The translations under genes and the position numbers were made by a program. A stretch of DNA of 40,630 bases. It comes from VFZS01 sp964353255. GTDB taxonomy: Bacteria; Acidobacteriota; Terriglobia; Bryobacterales; Bryobacteraceae. The DNA lies in contig CAYGVJ010000036.1 of the NCBI GenBank assembly GCA_964353255.1, positions 1-40,630 of the forward strand. Reading direction: 5' to 3'. This document shows, one piece after another, positions 1 through 8,145 of the stretch; the stretch's first letter is position 1; each line of letters begins with the position of its first letter. The notes under the pieces are model-generated. The model was not told the origin of the DNA and made no database searches. It saw nothing but the letters and a program-made list of their open reading frames with translations.

Positions 1-2
1 AC

Positions 3-269
3 CTGGAATTACGAGCTAAGGGACTGGGGCGACGGTTCTTCGCCGAGGTACGGAGGGCCGAGAGCCTCATCGCACAGTTCCCGGAATCCGCCGCGGAGAT
101 TTTGCCGGGCATCCGCAAGCGCGTGCTCCGGAAATTCCGGTATGCGCTCCTGTACTCCATAGAGAAGGACGGTTTGCTCATCCTAGCGGTGGCTCACCAT
201 AGCCGTCGGCCGGGTTACTGGGCCCATCGCGTCGGCGCGACCGGAAGAGAACCGGCGGGCCATGCCTAA
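3..269 (+). CDS. RelE/ParE-family toxin, 5'-truncated by window edge
   Basis: Reading from base 3 gives an open frame of 88 codons to the TAA at 267-269, with no start because the gene begins outside the window. The protein has the pattern of RelE/ParE (plasmid stabilisation) toxins: a helix with GRRFFAEVRRAE, a middle stretch ending in LPGIRKRVLRKF, then the C-terminal beta hairpin FRYALLYSIEKDG followed by ILAVAHHSRRPGYW. Family members act as ribosome-dependent mRNA endonucleases or gyrase poisons and are neutralised by an antitoxin encoded just upstream, which would lie outside the window. The tail after GYW is about 14 residues longer than usual and low in information. The family call is fairly secure from the C-terminal motif; activity and partner are unknown. 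Confidence 0.75.
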   Translation: MELRAKGLGRRFFAEVRRAESLIAQFPESAAEILPGIRKRVLRKFRYALLYSIEKDGLLILAVAHHSRRPGYWAHRVGATGREPAGHA

Positions 270-505
270 CGAGGCGCTCCAGGCGACGCGCCAAAAGCAC
301 GGGTGCCTGAGCACCCGAGTCGTTAGGCGGGTGCAGGATCTTGATACATGCGAGCCAGCCCGTGGCGGCGCGGATACTTCCGTCCGGGCAGCCGGCGCGC
401 GGCTGAGAGCACAGGCTTGAAAGGCTGTGCCAGCGGGTGGCACGGGCACTCGTGCCGGTGTAAAAAACCGGCGCGGCAGGGTTGAATATCGCGTAAGCTG
501 TGTCT
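270..505. other. Intergenic segment with small hairpins
   Basis: There is no convincing gene in this 236-base gap. It holds a perfect 7-bp stem with a 4-base loop at 300-317 (CGGGTGC / GCACCCG), placed about 30 bases after the toxin stop, which could act as a weak terminator although it has no T-run. Overlapping GTGCC/GGCAC palindromes lie at about 427-458. These are seen directly; their role is inferred. Confidence 0.35.
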
Positions 506-2044
506 ATGAGCAGCCGCCGCTTTTCCTACGGCGAGGCAGGCATAGATGTGAGCGTGGGCCGGGCCGCCGTGGCCGACCCGCCCGAGGCGGAGGAGCCTTT
601 CCAGATTGCTTTGCTGGGCGACTTCAGCGGGCGCGCCAACCGCGGGCTCCAGGACACGCGCCTCAGCCTGCGGCACCCCATCCTGATCGACCGCGACAAC
701 TTCGACCAAGTGCTCGCCCGGCTGGGCGTCGAGCTGCAGCTACCCGTCGGCGGGGCCGCGGGTCAGAAGCTCGCGATCCGCTTCCGGGAACTGGACGACT
801 TCCAACCCGACCGGCTCTTTGAGCGTCTCGAGTTGTTCCAGGCGCTGCGCCGGACGCGCAACGAGCTACTGGATCCCGCTACCTACCAGCGGGCGGCCGA
901 GGCCCTGCGCGCTCCCGAGCCTCCCCAGCCTCCTTCTCCGCCCCCCGAGCGGGCGGCCCCCGTGTCCCTGGCCGATCTTCTCGAGCAAAGTGTCCAAGCC
1001 ACCGAGAGCCGCGCGCCGGAGGCCGGCGCCGCGCGGCCCCTGCGGGATGAATGGAGCCAACTGCTACACGACATCGTGGCCCCGCACGTGGTTCCGGGCG
1101 CGCCGCCCGAGCAGGCCCGCCTGGTCGCCGAGGTCGATGCGGCCATAGGCGCCCAGATGCGGGCCTTGCTGCATCACCCGGATTTCCAGGCCCTGGAGGC
1201 GGCCTGGCGCGCGGTATTTCTCCTGGTGCGGCGGCTGGAGACGGTCCCGCATCTCGAGCTCCATCTGCTCGATATCTCGAAGGCCCAGCTGGCCGCCGAT
1301 CTGGCGGCGGCGGAAGACCCGCGTCGCTCGGAAACCTGGAAGCTACTGGTCGAGCAAACGGTGGGCACTCCGGGGGCCGCACTCCGGGCAGCGCTCGTCG
1401 GCAACTACACGTTCGAAGCCACACCGGGGGACTGTGGGCTGCTGGCCCGCCTGGCGAGCATCGCCCGCCAGGCGGGCGCGCCGCTTCTGGCTGCGGCGAG
1501 CGCCCGCTTCCTGGGCTGCGAGTCCCTGGCCCGGACACCGGATCCTGACGAGTGGCAGCAGCCGCTGGACGCCGAGACCAGCCGGGCCTTCCAGGAGCTA
1601 CGCCGGCGCCGCGAGAGCGCCTGGCTCGGCCTGGCCCTGCCCCGGTTTCTGCTCCGCCTGCCTTACGGCAAGGAAACCTATCCGACCGAGCAGTTTGACT
1701 TCGAGGAGATGCCGGGAGGCCCCGTTCACCAAGACTACTTGTGGGGCAACCCGGCTTTCGCCTGCGCCTACCTGTTAGGCGAGGCCTTCAGCCGCTACGG
1801 CTGGAGCCTCCGTCCGGGGCAGGTTCGCGAGCTGGACGGCCTGCCCGCGCACGTGTACCGCGAGGCCGGGGAGCCCGTGGTCAAGCCTTGCGCCGAGGTG
1901 CTGCTGACCGAGCGCGCCGCCGAGGCCATCCTGGATCGCGGCCCCATGCCGCTGGTCAGCGTGCGGGGCCGGGATGCCGCGCGGCTGTTCCGCTTTCAGT
2001 CCATAGCCGATCCGGCGGCTGCTCTGGCCGGGCGCTGGGAATGA
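506..2044 (+). CDS. Fused TssB-TssC-like type VI secretion sheath protein
   Basis: The 512-residue protein joins two type VI secretion sheath modules. Residues about 30-130 match the TssB/VipA (ImpB) pattern, with FQIALLGDFSGRA, PILIDRDNFDQVL and a phenylalanine-rich helix containing LAIRFRELDDFQPD. After a Pro-rich linker (about 135-180) comes a TssC/VipB (ImpC)-like part: LLHHPDFQALEAAWRAV, LVGNYTFEA, LPRFLLRLPYGKETYP, FDFEEM and YLWGNPAFACA. It stops soon after the PLVSVRGRDAARLF segment, so the last ~100 residues of a normal TssC are absent. In contractile systems TssB and TssC are separate subunits that build the sheath. ATG 506 is chosen; an in-frame GTG lies two codons upstream. The next gene is a sigma54 activator, which fits type VI control. 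No other tss gene is in the window. Confidence 0.75.
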   Translation: MSSRRFSYGEAGIDVSVGRAAVADPPEAEEPFQIALLGDFSGRANRGLQDTRLSLRHPILIDRDNFDQVLARLGVELQLPVGGAAGQKLAIRFRELDDFQPDRLFERLELFQALRRTRNELLDPATYQRAAEALRAPEPPQPPSPPPERAAPVSLADLLEQSVQATESRAPEAGAARPLRDEWSQLLHDIVAPHVVPGAPPEQARLVAEVDAAIGAQMRALLHHPDFQALEAAWRAVFLLVRRLETVPHLELHLLDISKAQLAADLAAAEDPRRSETWKLLVEQTVGTPGAALRAALVGNYTFEATPGDCGLLARLASIARQAGAPLLAAASARFLGCESLARTPDPDEWQQPLDAETSRAFQELRRRRESAWLGLALPRFLLRLPYGKETYPTEQFDFEEMPGGPVHQDYLWGNPAFACAYLLGEAFSRYGWSLRPGQVRELDGLPAHVYREAGEPVVKPCAEVLLTERAAEAILDRGPMPLVSVRGRDAARLFRFQSIADPAAALAGRWE

Positions 2045-2139
2045 GTCACCCCGCGGGAGTCGCTTCGAGCCGGGCTCGCCGCCGCAGTTGGCCGTACCCG
2101 GTAACTGGGGTGGCTGGCCGCCCGTCAACTTAACTAGGG

Positions 2140-3483
2140 ATGAATCCCCGGCTCTTCGCCATCGCCGGACCGCTGGAGGGCGCCTTCTTCGCACTGCCCG
2201 AGCAGGAAGTCTCCATCGGGCGCAGTCCCTCCAATTTGCTGGTCATCGATGATCCGTCGGTGGCCCCGGACCACTGCCTCATCCAGGGCTCCGGCGAGGA
2301 GTTCCGGCTGCGCGATCTGGGCAGCCCGAAGGGAACCTACGTGAATGCCCTGCCGGTCGAAGAGCGCCTGCTCCGGCACGGCGACGAGATCCGGATCGGC
2401 GAGTGCCTGTTCCTGTTCCTCCTCTACGAGGCGGAGACGCCGCCGGAGTTGCGCCGTGAGCGGGAGCTGGAGTGGCTGGCCGCCGAGAATCGCCGGCTTC
2501 TGGCGGAGATCAACCTGGAGCACAACATGGTGGGCGAGAGTCCCGCCATGCGGGCGGTCTTTCAGTTCATCTCCCGGGTGGCCCCCACCAACTCGACCAT
2601 CCTGATCTGCGGGGAGAGCGGGACCGGCAAAGAACTGGTGGCCCGCGCGATCCACCGCAACAGCCCGCGCGCCGCCCACGCTTTCGTGGCCATCAATTGC
2701 GCCGCTCTCACTGAGACGCTGCTCGAAACCGAGCTCTTTGGACACGAGAAGGGCGCCTTCACCGGAGCCGTAGTCCAGAAGCGCGGCAAGCTGGAAGTGG
2801 CCGACGGCGGCACGGTTTTCCTGGACGAGATCGCCGAGCTGACGCCGGCCTTCCAGGCCAAGCTCTTGCGAGTCCTCGAGGAGCACGAGTTCGAGAGAGT
2901 CGGGGGCGTCAGAACCATTCCGGTGGACCTGCGCGTGCTGGCCGCCACCAACAAAGACCTGACCGAGGCCGTCCGGAGGGGCGCTTTCCGCCCGGACCTC
3001 TACTACCGGTTGAACGTCGTCTCTCTCACCATGCCCCCGCTGCGGGAACGCAAGCCGGATATTCCCTCGCTGGCCAGCTACTTCGCCGCCAAGTGCGCCC
3101 GGCGCTCGCGCCGGCGGGTGCTGGGCGTCTCGCCCGAAGCCCTGGCGCTGCTGGCTCACTACGACTGGCCGGGCAACGTGCGCGAGTTGGAGAACGCCAT
3201 CGAGCGGGCGGTCGTGCTAGGCTCGACCGAGCTGATCCTGCCCGAGGACCTGCCCGAGGCGCTGCTGGAGGCCCAGGGCAATTCCGGCCTCCCGACCACG
3301 ACCTACCACGAGGCGGTCAGCGCCGCCAAGCGCCAGGTGGTTCTCAGGGCCCTGGAGCAGGCCGGCGGCAACTACACGGAGGCCGCCCGGCTGCTGGGCC
3401 TGCACCCCAACAACCTGCACCGCCTGATCCGCAACCTGGACCTGCGCGCGGGCTTGAAGAAATCGGGAAACCACCGGCCGTAA
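2140..3483 (+). CDS. FHA-domain sigma54-dependent transcriptional activator
   Basis: This 447-residue protein has three parts. An N-terminal forkhead-associated domain (about 5-95; SIGRSPSNLLVIDDPSV, then GSPKGTYVNA) would bind phosphothreonine. A central AAA+ domain carries Walker A GESGTGKE at 158-165, the sigma54-contacting GAFTGA loop at 205-210, Walker B FLDE near 227-230 and the arginine-finger region RPDLYYRLNVV. A C-terminal Fis-type helix-turn-helix reads EAARLLGLHPNNLHRL. Such proteins hydrolyse ATP to open sigma54-RNA polymerase promoters; FHA versions respond to Ser/Thr kinase signals. The gene follows the TssBC fusion by 95 bases on the same strand, like VasH-type regulators of type VI clusters. 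The ATG at 2140 is preceded by AGGG. The domain call is secure; the target genes are inferred. Confidence 0.9.
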   Translation: MNPRLFAIAGPLEGAFFALPEQEVSIGRSPSNLLVIDDPSVAPDHCLIQGSGEEFRLRDLGSPKGTYVNALPVEERLLRHGDEIRIGECLFLFLLYEAETPPELRRERELEWLAAENRRLLAEINLEHNMVGESPAMRAVFQFISRVAPTNSTILICGESGTGKELVARAIHRNSPRAAHAFVAINCAALTETLLETELFGHEKGAFTGAVVQKRGKLEVADGGTVFLDEIAELTPAFQAKLLRVLEEHEFERVGGVRTIPVDLRVLAATNKDLTEAVRRGAFRPDLYYRLNVVSLTMPPLRERKPDIPSLASYFAAKCARRSRRRVLGVSPEALALLAHYDWPGNVRELENAIERAVVLGSTELILPEDLPEALLEAQGNSGLPTTTYHEAVSAAKRQVVLRALEQAGGNYTEAARLLGLHPNNLHRLIRNLDLRAGLKKSGNHRP

Positions 3484-3493
3484 GGCCGCCGGC

Positions 3494-5917
3494 TCAGCCC
3501 ACTCGCAAGGCCGCCATCGGATCCACCCGCGTGGCGGCCCAGGCGGGCAGGTAACTGGCCGCCAACGACACCAGCAGCAGCAGCAACCCCACCGCCGTGA
3601 ACGTCAGCGGGTCGGACGCGCTCACCTGGTAGACCAAGCTCCCCAGGAACCGCGTCAGCGCCAGCGCCAACCCGGCTCCGATCGCCACTCCCGCCAGGGC
3701 CAACCCCAAGGCTTGCCTGACCACCAGCCGGAGCACGTCCCCCCTCTGGGCGCCCAGGGCCATGCGCAAGCCGATTTCCTGCCGCCGCTGGGCCACCGAA
3801 TAGGAGATCACGCCGTAGACCCCCACGCCCGCCAGCAGCACCGCCAGCACGGCGAAGGCCCCCAGCAACACCATCAGACTGCGCCGGGAGCTGAGCGAAT
3901 CGGATTCCGCCACCAGTTGCTCCATAGTGCGGATTTGGCCCGGCGGCAGGTTCGGGTCTGCCGCGCGTAGCGCGGCCCGCACCCCCGCGGCCAGCCCGGC
4001 GGGATCGGAAGCGGTGCGCACCGCCAGCGTCGCCGCCGCCTCCGGCATCTGGTAGTAGGGAGCGTAAACCTCGACTGAGTAGTTGGCGTCCGGCCCGCGG
4101 TGCCGCACGTCCCCCGCCACCCCGACGATGGTCCGCCAGGCATGCTGGCGCTCCGGGCGCTCCAGGTTGATTTGCTGGCCGATCGGATCGCCGTTGGGCC
4201 ATTGCTGACGCGCCAGGGTCTGGTTAACGATGGCTACGCCCGGGGCGTCCGCGTGGTCCTGGTCGGTGAAGGCGCGGCCCCTGAGGATCGGAATGCCCAG
4301 GGTGCGGAAGTACTCCGGCGTCACTGATCGGTAGCTGGCTGAGAGCCACTGCCCAGGCGGCGGTATCGGGCGGCCGCCGATCGTGAACGCCCGCCCGAAA
4401 TCGGAGATCAGGGGCAGGCAGTTGCCGGCCGCCGCCGACGCGACCCCGGGCAAGGCCTGGACTCGCTCCAGCAGGTCCCGATGGAAGCTTGTCTTCTGCC
4501 GAGCCTCCCCATACCTGGCCGTCGGCAGGAAGAGCCGCGCGGTGAGCAGATGGTCGGTGCGGAATCCCGAGTCCACCACCCGCAGCCGCAGAAAGCTCCG
4601 CAGCATGACGCCCGCGCCGGCCAGCAGCACCAGCGCCACTGCCACCTCCGCAATCACCAGGCAACTGCGCGCCCGCTGCCGGCTCAAACCCGCGCCCCCA
4701 GCGCGGCCGCCCTCCTTGAGCGATTCGCTCAGGTTGGTCCGCAAGGCCTGCATGGCCGGTAGCAGACCAGACAGGAGGGCAACCAGCAGCGCCGCCGCCA
4801 GGCCGAAGGACAAAACCACAGGATCCAGCCCCACCCTCTGCGGCAAGACGAAACCTTTCGGGCTAAGCGAAAGCAGCACTCGGGTGAAGAAGGGCGTCAG
4901 GGCCAGGCCCACCCCGCCGGCCAGCAGCGCCAGCAGCAGGCTTTCCGTCAGAGATTGCCCCAGCAGCCGCCCGCGCCCCGCCCCCAGCGCCGCGCGCACG
5001 GCGATCTCTTTCTCCCGGGCTGCATTGCGCGCCACCAGCAAGCTGGCGACGTTGGTGCAAGCGATCAACAGGACCAGTCCGGCCGCGCCCACGATGATCA
5101 GCAGCGCCGTGCGCACCCATCTCACGCGCTCCTCGCGCACCGGCACCAGAAAGACTCCCCACCCCCGGTTGGTCACCGGGTACTGTTCGGCGAGATGGGC
5201 GGCGATGCGGTTCAAATCCGCCACCGCCTGGCTGCGCTGGACGCCCGGCTTGAAGCGCGCCACTGCGCCCATCCGGTGATAGCCGCGTTGCCTCAGCTCC
5301 GCCGCACTGAACCCCCGCCCCATCCAGAACTCCGCCTCGCGGTCGGGGAACTCGAAACCCGCCGGCATGATCCCGGTAACGGCGCAGCTCACTCCATTGA
5401 GAGCCAGCGCACGCCCCACTACTTGCGGCTCGCCTCCGAACCGTCGCTGCCAGAAACCCTGGCTGAGCACCACCGCGCAGGGGCCGCCGGCCTGGGTTTC
5501 GGCCGGCAGGAAATCACGTCCCCGGAACGGCCGCACGCCCAGCACGGAGAAGAAACCCTCAGTCACCGCCAGGCCCCGCACCTGCTCGGCCTCTCCCACG
5601 CCGGTCAAGGCCACATCCACGGTCTCGAAGGCCGCCATGCCTTCAAAAACCGTGTTTTGACTCCTGTAGTCTATGAAATTCGGCGCCGAGATCATGGCCC
5701 GGCCGCTGCCCCGAGCCACGTGGCTTTCCCAGAAAATGGTGAGCCGATCGGGGTCCTTATAGGGCAGGGGCCGCAGCAAAACCGCATAGACCACGCTGAA
5801 GATGGCGATGTTGGCGCCCAACCCCAGCGCCAGTGAGAGCACGGCCACCGCGGTTACCCGGCGGTGAACCGCCAGCATCCGCAGCGCGTAGCGAAAATCG
5901 AGGGCCCACCCCTGCAT
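3494..5917 (-). CDS. MacB-like ABC transporter permease with two MacB-PCD/FtsX halves (acidobacterial ADOP type)
   Basis: The 807-residue protein starts with DFRYALRMLAVHRRVT and a first membrane helix (AVAVLSLALGLGANIAIFSVVYAVLL), followed by a periplasmic MacB-PCD domain with the LRPLPYKDPDRL signature. It then has an FtsX-type block of helices (about 270-410), a second periplasmic domain, and a C-terminal FtsX block ending in LPAWAATRVDPMAALRVG. This duplicated layout is typical of the large orphan permeases abundant in acidobacteria. Here it is not an orphan: its ATPase and membrane-fusion protein lie just upstream on the same strand. The expected role is ATP-driven export or mechanotransmission from the inner membrane. 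The substrate is unknown. It converges on the sigma54 activator gene with a gap of only 10 bases. Confidence 0.88.
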   Translation of the reverse strand: MQGWALDFRYALRMLAVHRRVTAVAVLSLALGLGANIAIFSVVYAVLLRPLPYKDPDRLTIFWESHVARGSGRAMISAPNFIDYRSQNTVFEGMAAFETVDVALTGVGEAEQVRGLAVTEGFFSVLGVRPFRGRDFLPAETQAGGPCAVVLSQGFWQRRFGGEPQVVGRALALNGVSCAVTGIMPAGFEFPDREAEFWMGRGFSAAELRQRGYHRMGAVARFKPGVQRSQAVADLNRIAAHLAEQYPVTNRGWGVFLVPVREERVRWVRTALLIIVGAAGLVLLIACTNVASLLVARNAAREKEIAVRAALGAGRGRLLGQSLTESLLLALLAGGVGLALTPFFTRVLLSLSPKGFVLPQRVGLDPVVLSFGLAAALLVALLSGLLPAMQALRTNLSESLKEGGRAGGAGLSRQRARSCLVIAEVAVALVLLAGAGVMLRSFLRLRVVDSGFRTDHLLTARLFLPTARYGEARQKTSFHRDLLERVQALPGVASAAAGNCLPLISDFGRAFTIGGRPIPPPGQWLSASYRSVTPEYFRTLGIPILRGRAFTDQDHADAPGVAIVNQTLARQQWPNGDPIGQQINLERPERQHAWRTIVGVAGDVRHRGPDANYSVEVYAPYYQMPEAAATLAVRTASDPAGLAAGVRAALRAADPNLPPGQIRTMEQLVAESDSLSSRRSLMVLLGAFAVLAVLLAGVGVYGVISYSVAQRRQEIGLRMALGAQRGDVLRLVVRQALGLALAGVAIGAGLALALTRFLGSLVYQVSASDPLTFTAVGLLLLLVSLAASYLPAWAATRVDPMAALRVG

Positions 5918-5992
5918 AGCTCCGGCTTATTCATATCTGAATACCACAAAACCGAGGCGGGGTGAGGGGTGATTCAGGGCTTCGGCGGATCC

Positions 5993-6709
5993 TCAGTTCA
6001 CGCTGCTGTCGGCGCCGGCGTTCTCGTCCTCGACCACGCGCCCGTCGAAGAGGTGGATGGTGCGGTCCGCAAACTCGGCGTAGCGCGGGTCGTGGGTCAC
6101 CATGCAGATGGTGGCGCCCTGCCGGTGCAGTTCGCGGAGCAGGTCCATGACGGCTTCGCCGTTCTTCGAGTCCAGGTTGCCGGTGGGCTCGTCGGCCAGC
6201 AGGATGAGCGGCTCGCCTACCAGGGCCCGGGCCACGGCCACCCGCTGCTGCTGGCCTCCGGAGAGCTGCGCCGGGTAGTGCTTCATGCGGTGCGACATGC
6301 CCACCCGCTCCAGCGCCGCCTGCACCCGCTTCTTGCGCTCGCCCGAAGACATCCCGCGATAGGTCAGCGGCAGCTCGACGTTCTCGAACACCGTCAGATC
6401 GCCGATCAGATTGAAGGCCTGAAAAATGAAGCCGATCTCGCGGTTGCGGATGCGGGCGCGCTCGGAGGCCTTCAGGTTCTCCACCGGCTTGCCGTTCAGG
6501 TGATAGGCCCCCTGGGTCGGCGAATCCAGCAGGCCCAGTATCGACAGCAGCGTCGATTTGCCGCACCCGGAGGGACCCGCAATCGAGATGTACTCCCCGG
6601 CGCGAATCTGCAAGTGCACGCCCGCCAGAGCGTGCGTCTCGATTTCGTCGGTGAAGAAAACCTTGGTCACGCCCTCCAGGCGGATCATGCTGTCATCAGA
6701 TGCGCTCAT
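5993..6709 (-). CDS. ABC transporter ATP-binding protein, MacB/LolD type
   Basis: The 238-residue ATPase has a full motif set: Walker A GPSGCGKST, Q-loop FIFQAFNLI, signature LSGGQQQR, Walker B LILLADEPTGNLD and H-loop VTHD. The ADEPTGNLD form together with a Q-loop of the FQxFNL kind is characteristic of the MacB/LolD/FtsE group that powers FtsX-fold permeases rather than classical importers. It sits 12 bases after the membrane-fusion gene and 75 bases before the permease gene, all on the minus strand, which supports a three-part efflux or extraction system. In the 75-base gap an ATTCA-TATC-TGAAT inverted repeat (5929-5942) may reflect a local signal. ATG 6709 is the natural start. Confidence 0.92.
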   Translation of the reverse strand: MSASDDSMIRLEGVTKVFFTDEIETHALAGVHLQIRAGEYISIAGPSGCGKSTLLSILGLLDSPTQGAYHLNGKPVENLKASERARIRNREIGFIFQAFNLIGDLTVFENVELPLTYRGMSSGERKKRVQAALERVGMSHRMKHYPAQLSGGQQQRVAVARALVGEPLILLADEPTGNLDSKNGEAVMDLLRELHRQGATICMVTHDPRYAEFADRTIHLFDGRVVEDENAGADSSVN

Positions 6710-6721
6710 CGGCTCGCTCCT

Positions 6722-7981
6722 TCAGTTCAATCGAATGCGGTCGTAGGCGTCCCAGGCGGACATGTCCGACAGCACGACCTGGTCGCCCACCCGCAATCCC
6801 TCCAGAATCTCGATGGTGTTCACGGAACTGCGCCCCAGCTTGACCTGCACCCGTACGGCGTGGCTGCCGTCCGCCTCCAGCTTGAACAGGCCCACGGTGC
6901 TGTTGGGCTGGCCGAAGGTCGGCCGGCCCACGTAGAGCACGTCAGTCAGCTTCTCAATTTCGACGGTCCCGTCCACACTCAAGTCCGGGCGGGCGCCCTG
7001 GGGCAGCTCGCCCTCCAGCTTCGCGTCCACGGTCACGGTGCCGGCCACCACCGCCGGGTCAATCCGCGACACCCGGCCCATGATTACGCCGTTGCGGGTG
7101 TCGATCTCGACCTTCTGGCCGATCTGGATATCCTTGGCCTGGGTCTCGGCGATCTTCAGCTCAGCCTTGAGGCGCTGGGGCTGCACCACCCGGGCCAAGT
7201 TGAAACCGACAGCTACCCGCTGGCCGACCTGCGCCGCCACCTCTTGGAGCACCCCCTGGATGCCGGCCCGTACCTTCAGCGCCGCGACTTGGTCGCGCTT
7301 GAGCTGGCCGAGCGCCCGAAGCTGCTCGAGGGTGGCCTGTTGCACCGCCAGTTGGGCCTGGATGGCCTCCACGCCGATCTCCAGCCGCTTCTGCTCGATC
7401 TGGTCGCGATTGGCCAGCTCGTCGGCCTTGGCCCGTGACAGTTTCGAGTTCAGGTCCGCCAGCAGCCCCAGGCGGTTCAACTCCGCGTCCCGGTCGGCTT
7501 GCAGGCTGGCTTGGTGATAGTCGGAGCGCACGGTGGCCGCGGTGGCCTGCTGGTTGAGGCGCTCGCTCTGGAGCTTGACTCGCAGGTTGGCCAGCTCGGA
7601 TTCGGCGGCCCTGAGTTTCCACTCGGCGTCCAGCAGCGACTGCTCAAGCTCTGCGTTGCTCAACACCAGGATCACGGTGTCAGGCTTGAGCACGGTTCCC
7701 GGCAACGCCAAGCGTTGCTCGACCCGCCCGTCGGTAGTGGCCGGGATCCAGATGATCTCCTCGGGAACCAGCGTGCCCAGGCCGCGCACGTTGCGCAGCA
7801 TGGGGCCGCGCTTGACCGTGTCCAGCCAGACCGTCGCCCGCTCCACCGTGGGCGCCGCCGGCTTCAGCCGCGATAGCCCCAGCGTCACCAGCGGGATGGC
7901 CGCGACCACCAGCGCCAGGTAGATGATCCGCCGGATGCGCCGCTTCCTGGCCGCTTCTGGTCGGGCGATATCCATGCTCAT
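6722..7981 (-). CDS. HlyD/MacA-like periplasmic adaptor (membrane fusion) protein
   Basis: The 419-residue protein begins with a basic stretch (KRRIRRI) and a single membrane helix (IIYLALVVAAIPLVTLGL). A biotinyl-lipoyl-like first half follows (GTLVPEEIIWIPATTDGRVEQ), then a long charged coiled-coil hairpin (about 115-230) rich in Q, L, A and E, and a beta-barrel domain (LKAELKIAETQAKDIQIGQKV) with a C-terminal membrane-proximal domain ending DMSAWDAYDRIRLN. The role is to bridge the inner-membrane ABC complex to an outer-membrane partner. It is the first gene of the efflux operon. A TATAAA hexamer (minus strand, about 7996-8001) lies 14 bases before the ATG and may be its -10 element. The substrate is unknown. 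Confidence 0.88.
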   Translation of the reverse strand: MSMDIARPEAARKRRIRRIIYLALVVAAIPLVTLGLSRLKPAAPTVERATVWLDTVKRGPMLRNVRGLGTLVPEEIIWIPATTDGRVEQRLALPGTVLKPDTVILVLSNAELEQSLLDAEWKLRAAESELANLRVKLQSERLNQQATAATVRSDYHQASLQADRDAELNRLGLLADLNSKLSRAKADELANRDQIEQKRLEIGVEAIQAQLAVQQATLEQLRALGQLKRDQVAALKVRAGIQGVLQEVAAQVGQRVAVGFNLARVVQPQRLKAELKIAETQAKDIQIGQKVEIDTRNGVIMGRVSRIDPAVVAGTVTVDAKLEGELPQGARPDLSVDGTVEIEKLTDVLYVGRPTFGQPNSTVGLFKLEADGSHAVRVQVKLGRSSVNTIEILEGLRVGDQVVLSDMSAWDAYDRIRLN

Positions 7982-8111
7982 CGCTTCTAGAGTAATTTAT
8001 ACGCAACTGCCATGCCAGCTGTTCCCGCCGTTAAGTGCTTAGACGTTCGAGCTTAAGAGATGTCCCGTCCCGGCAATTCGTCCCCCGGTGTCCGGTTGTG
8101 GGACGCGGCTG

Positions 8112-8139
8112 TTCACATCCGGAGCGCCCTGGGTACAAT
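8112..8139 (+). promoter_or_regulatory. Putative sigma70-type promoter of tyrS, leaderless
   Basis: TTCACA (8112-8117) and TACAAT (8134-8139) are separated by 16 bases. The -10 hexamer ends only 6 bases before the GTG at 8146, so transcription would begin at or next to the start codon, giving an mRNA with no ribosome-binding site. Confidence 0.55.
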
Positions 8140-8145
8140 GTGAGA

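Noticed and set aside
3466..3493. Bidirectional terminator between the sigma54 activator and permease genes
   Set aside because: A short GGCC-GTAA-GGCC hairpin exists but overlaps the coding end and has no T-run.
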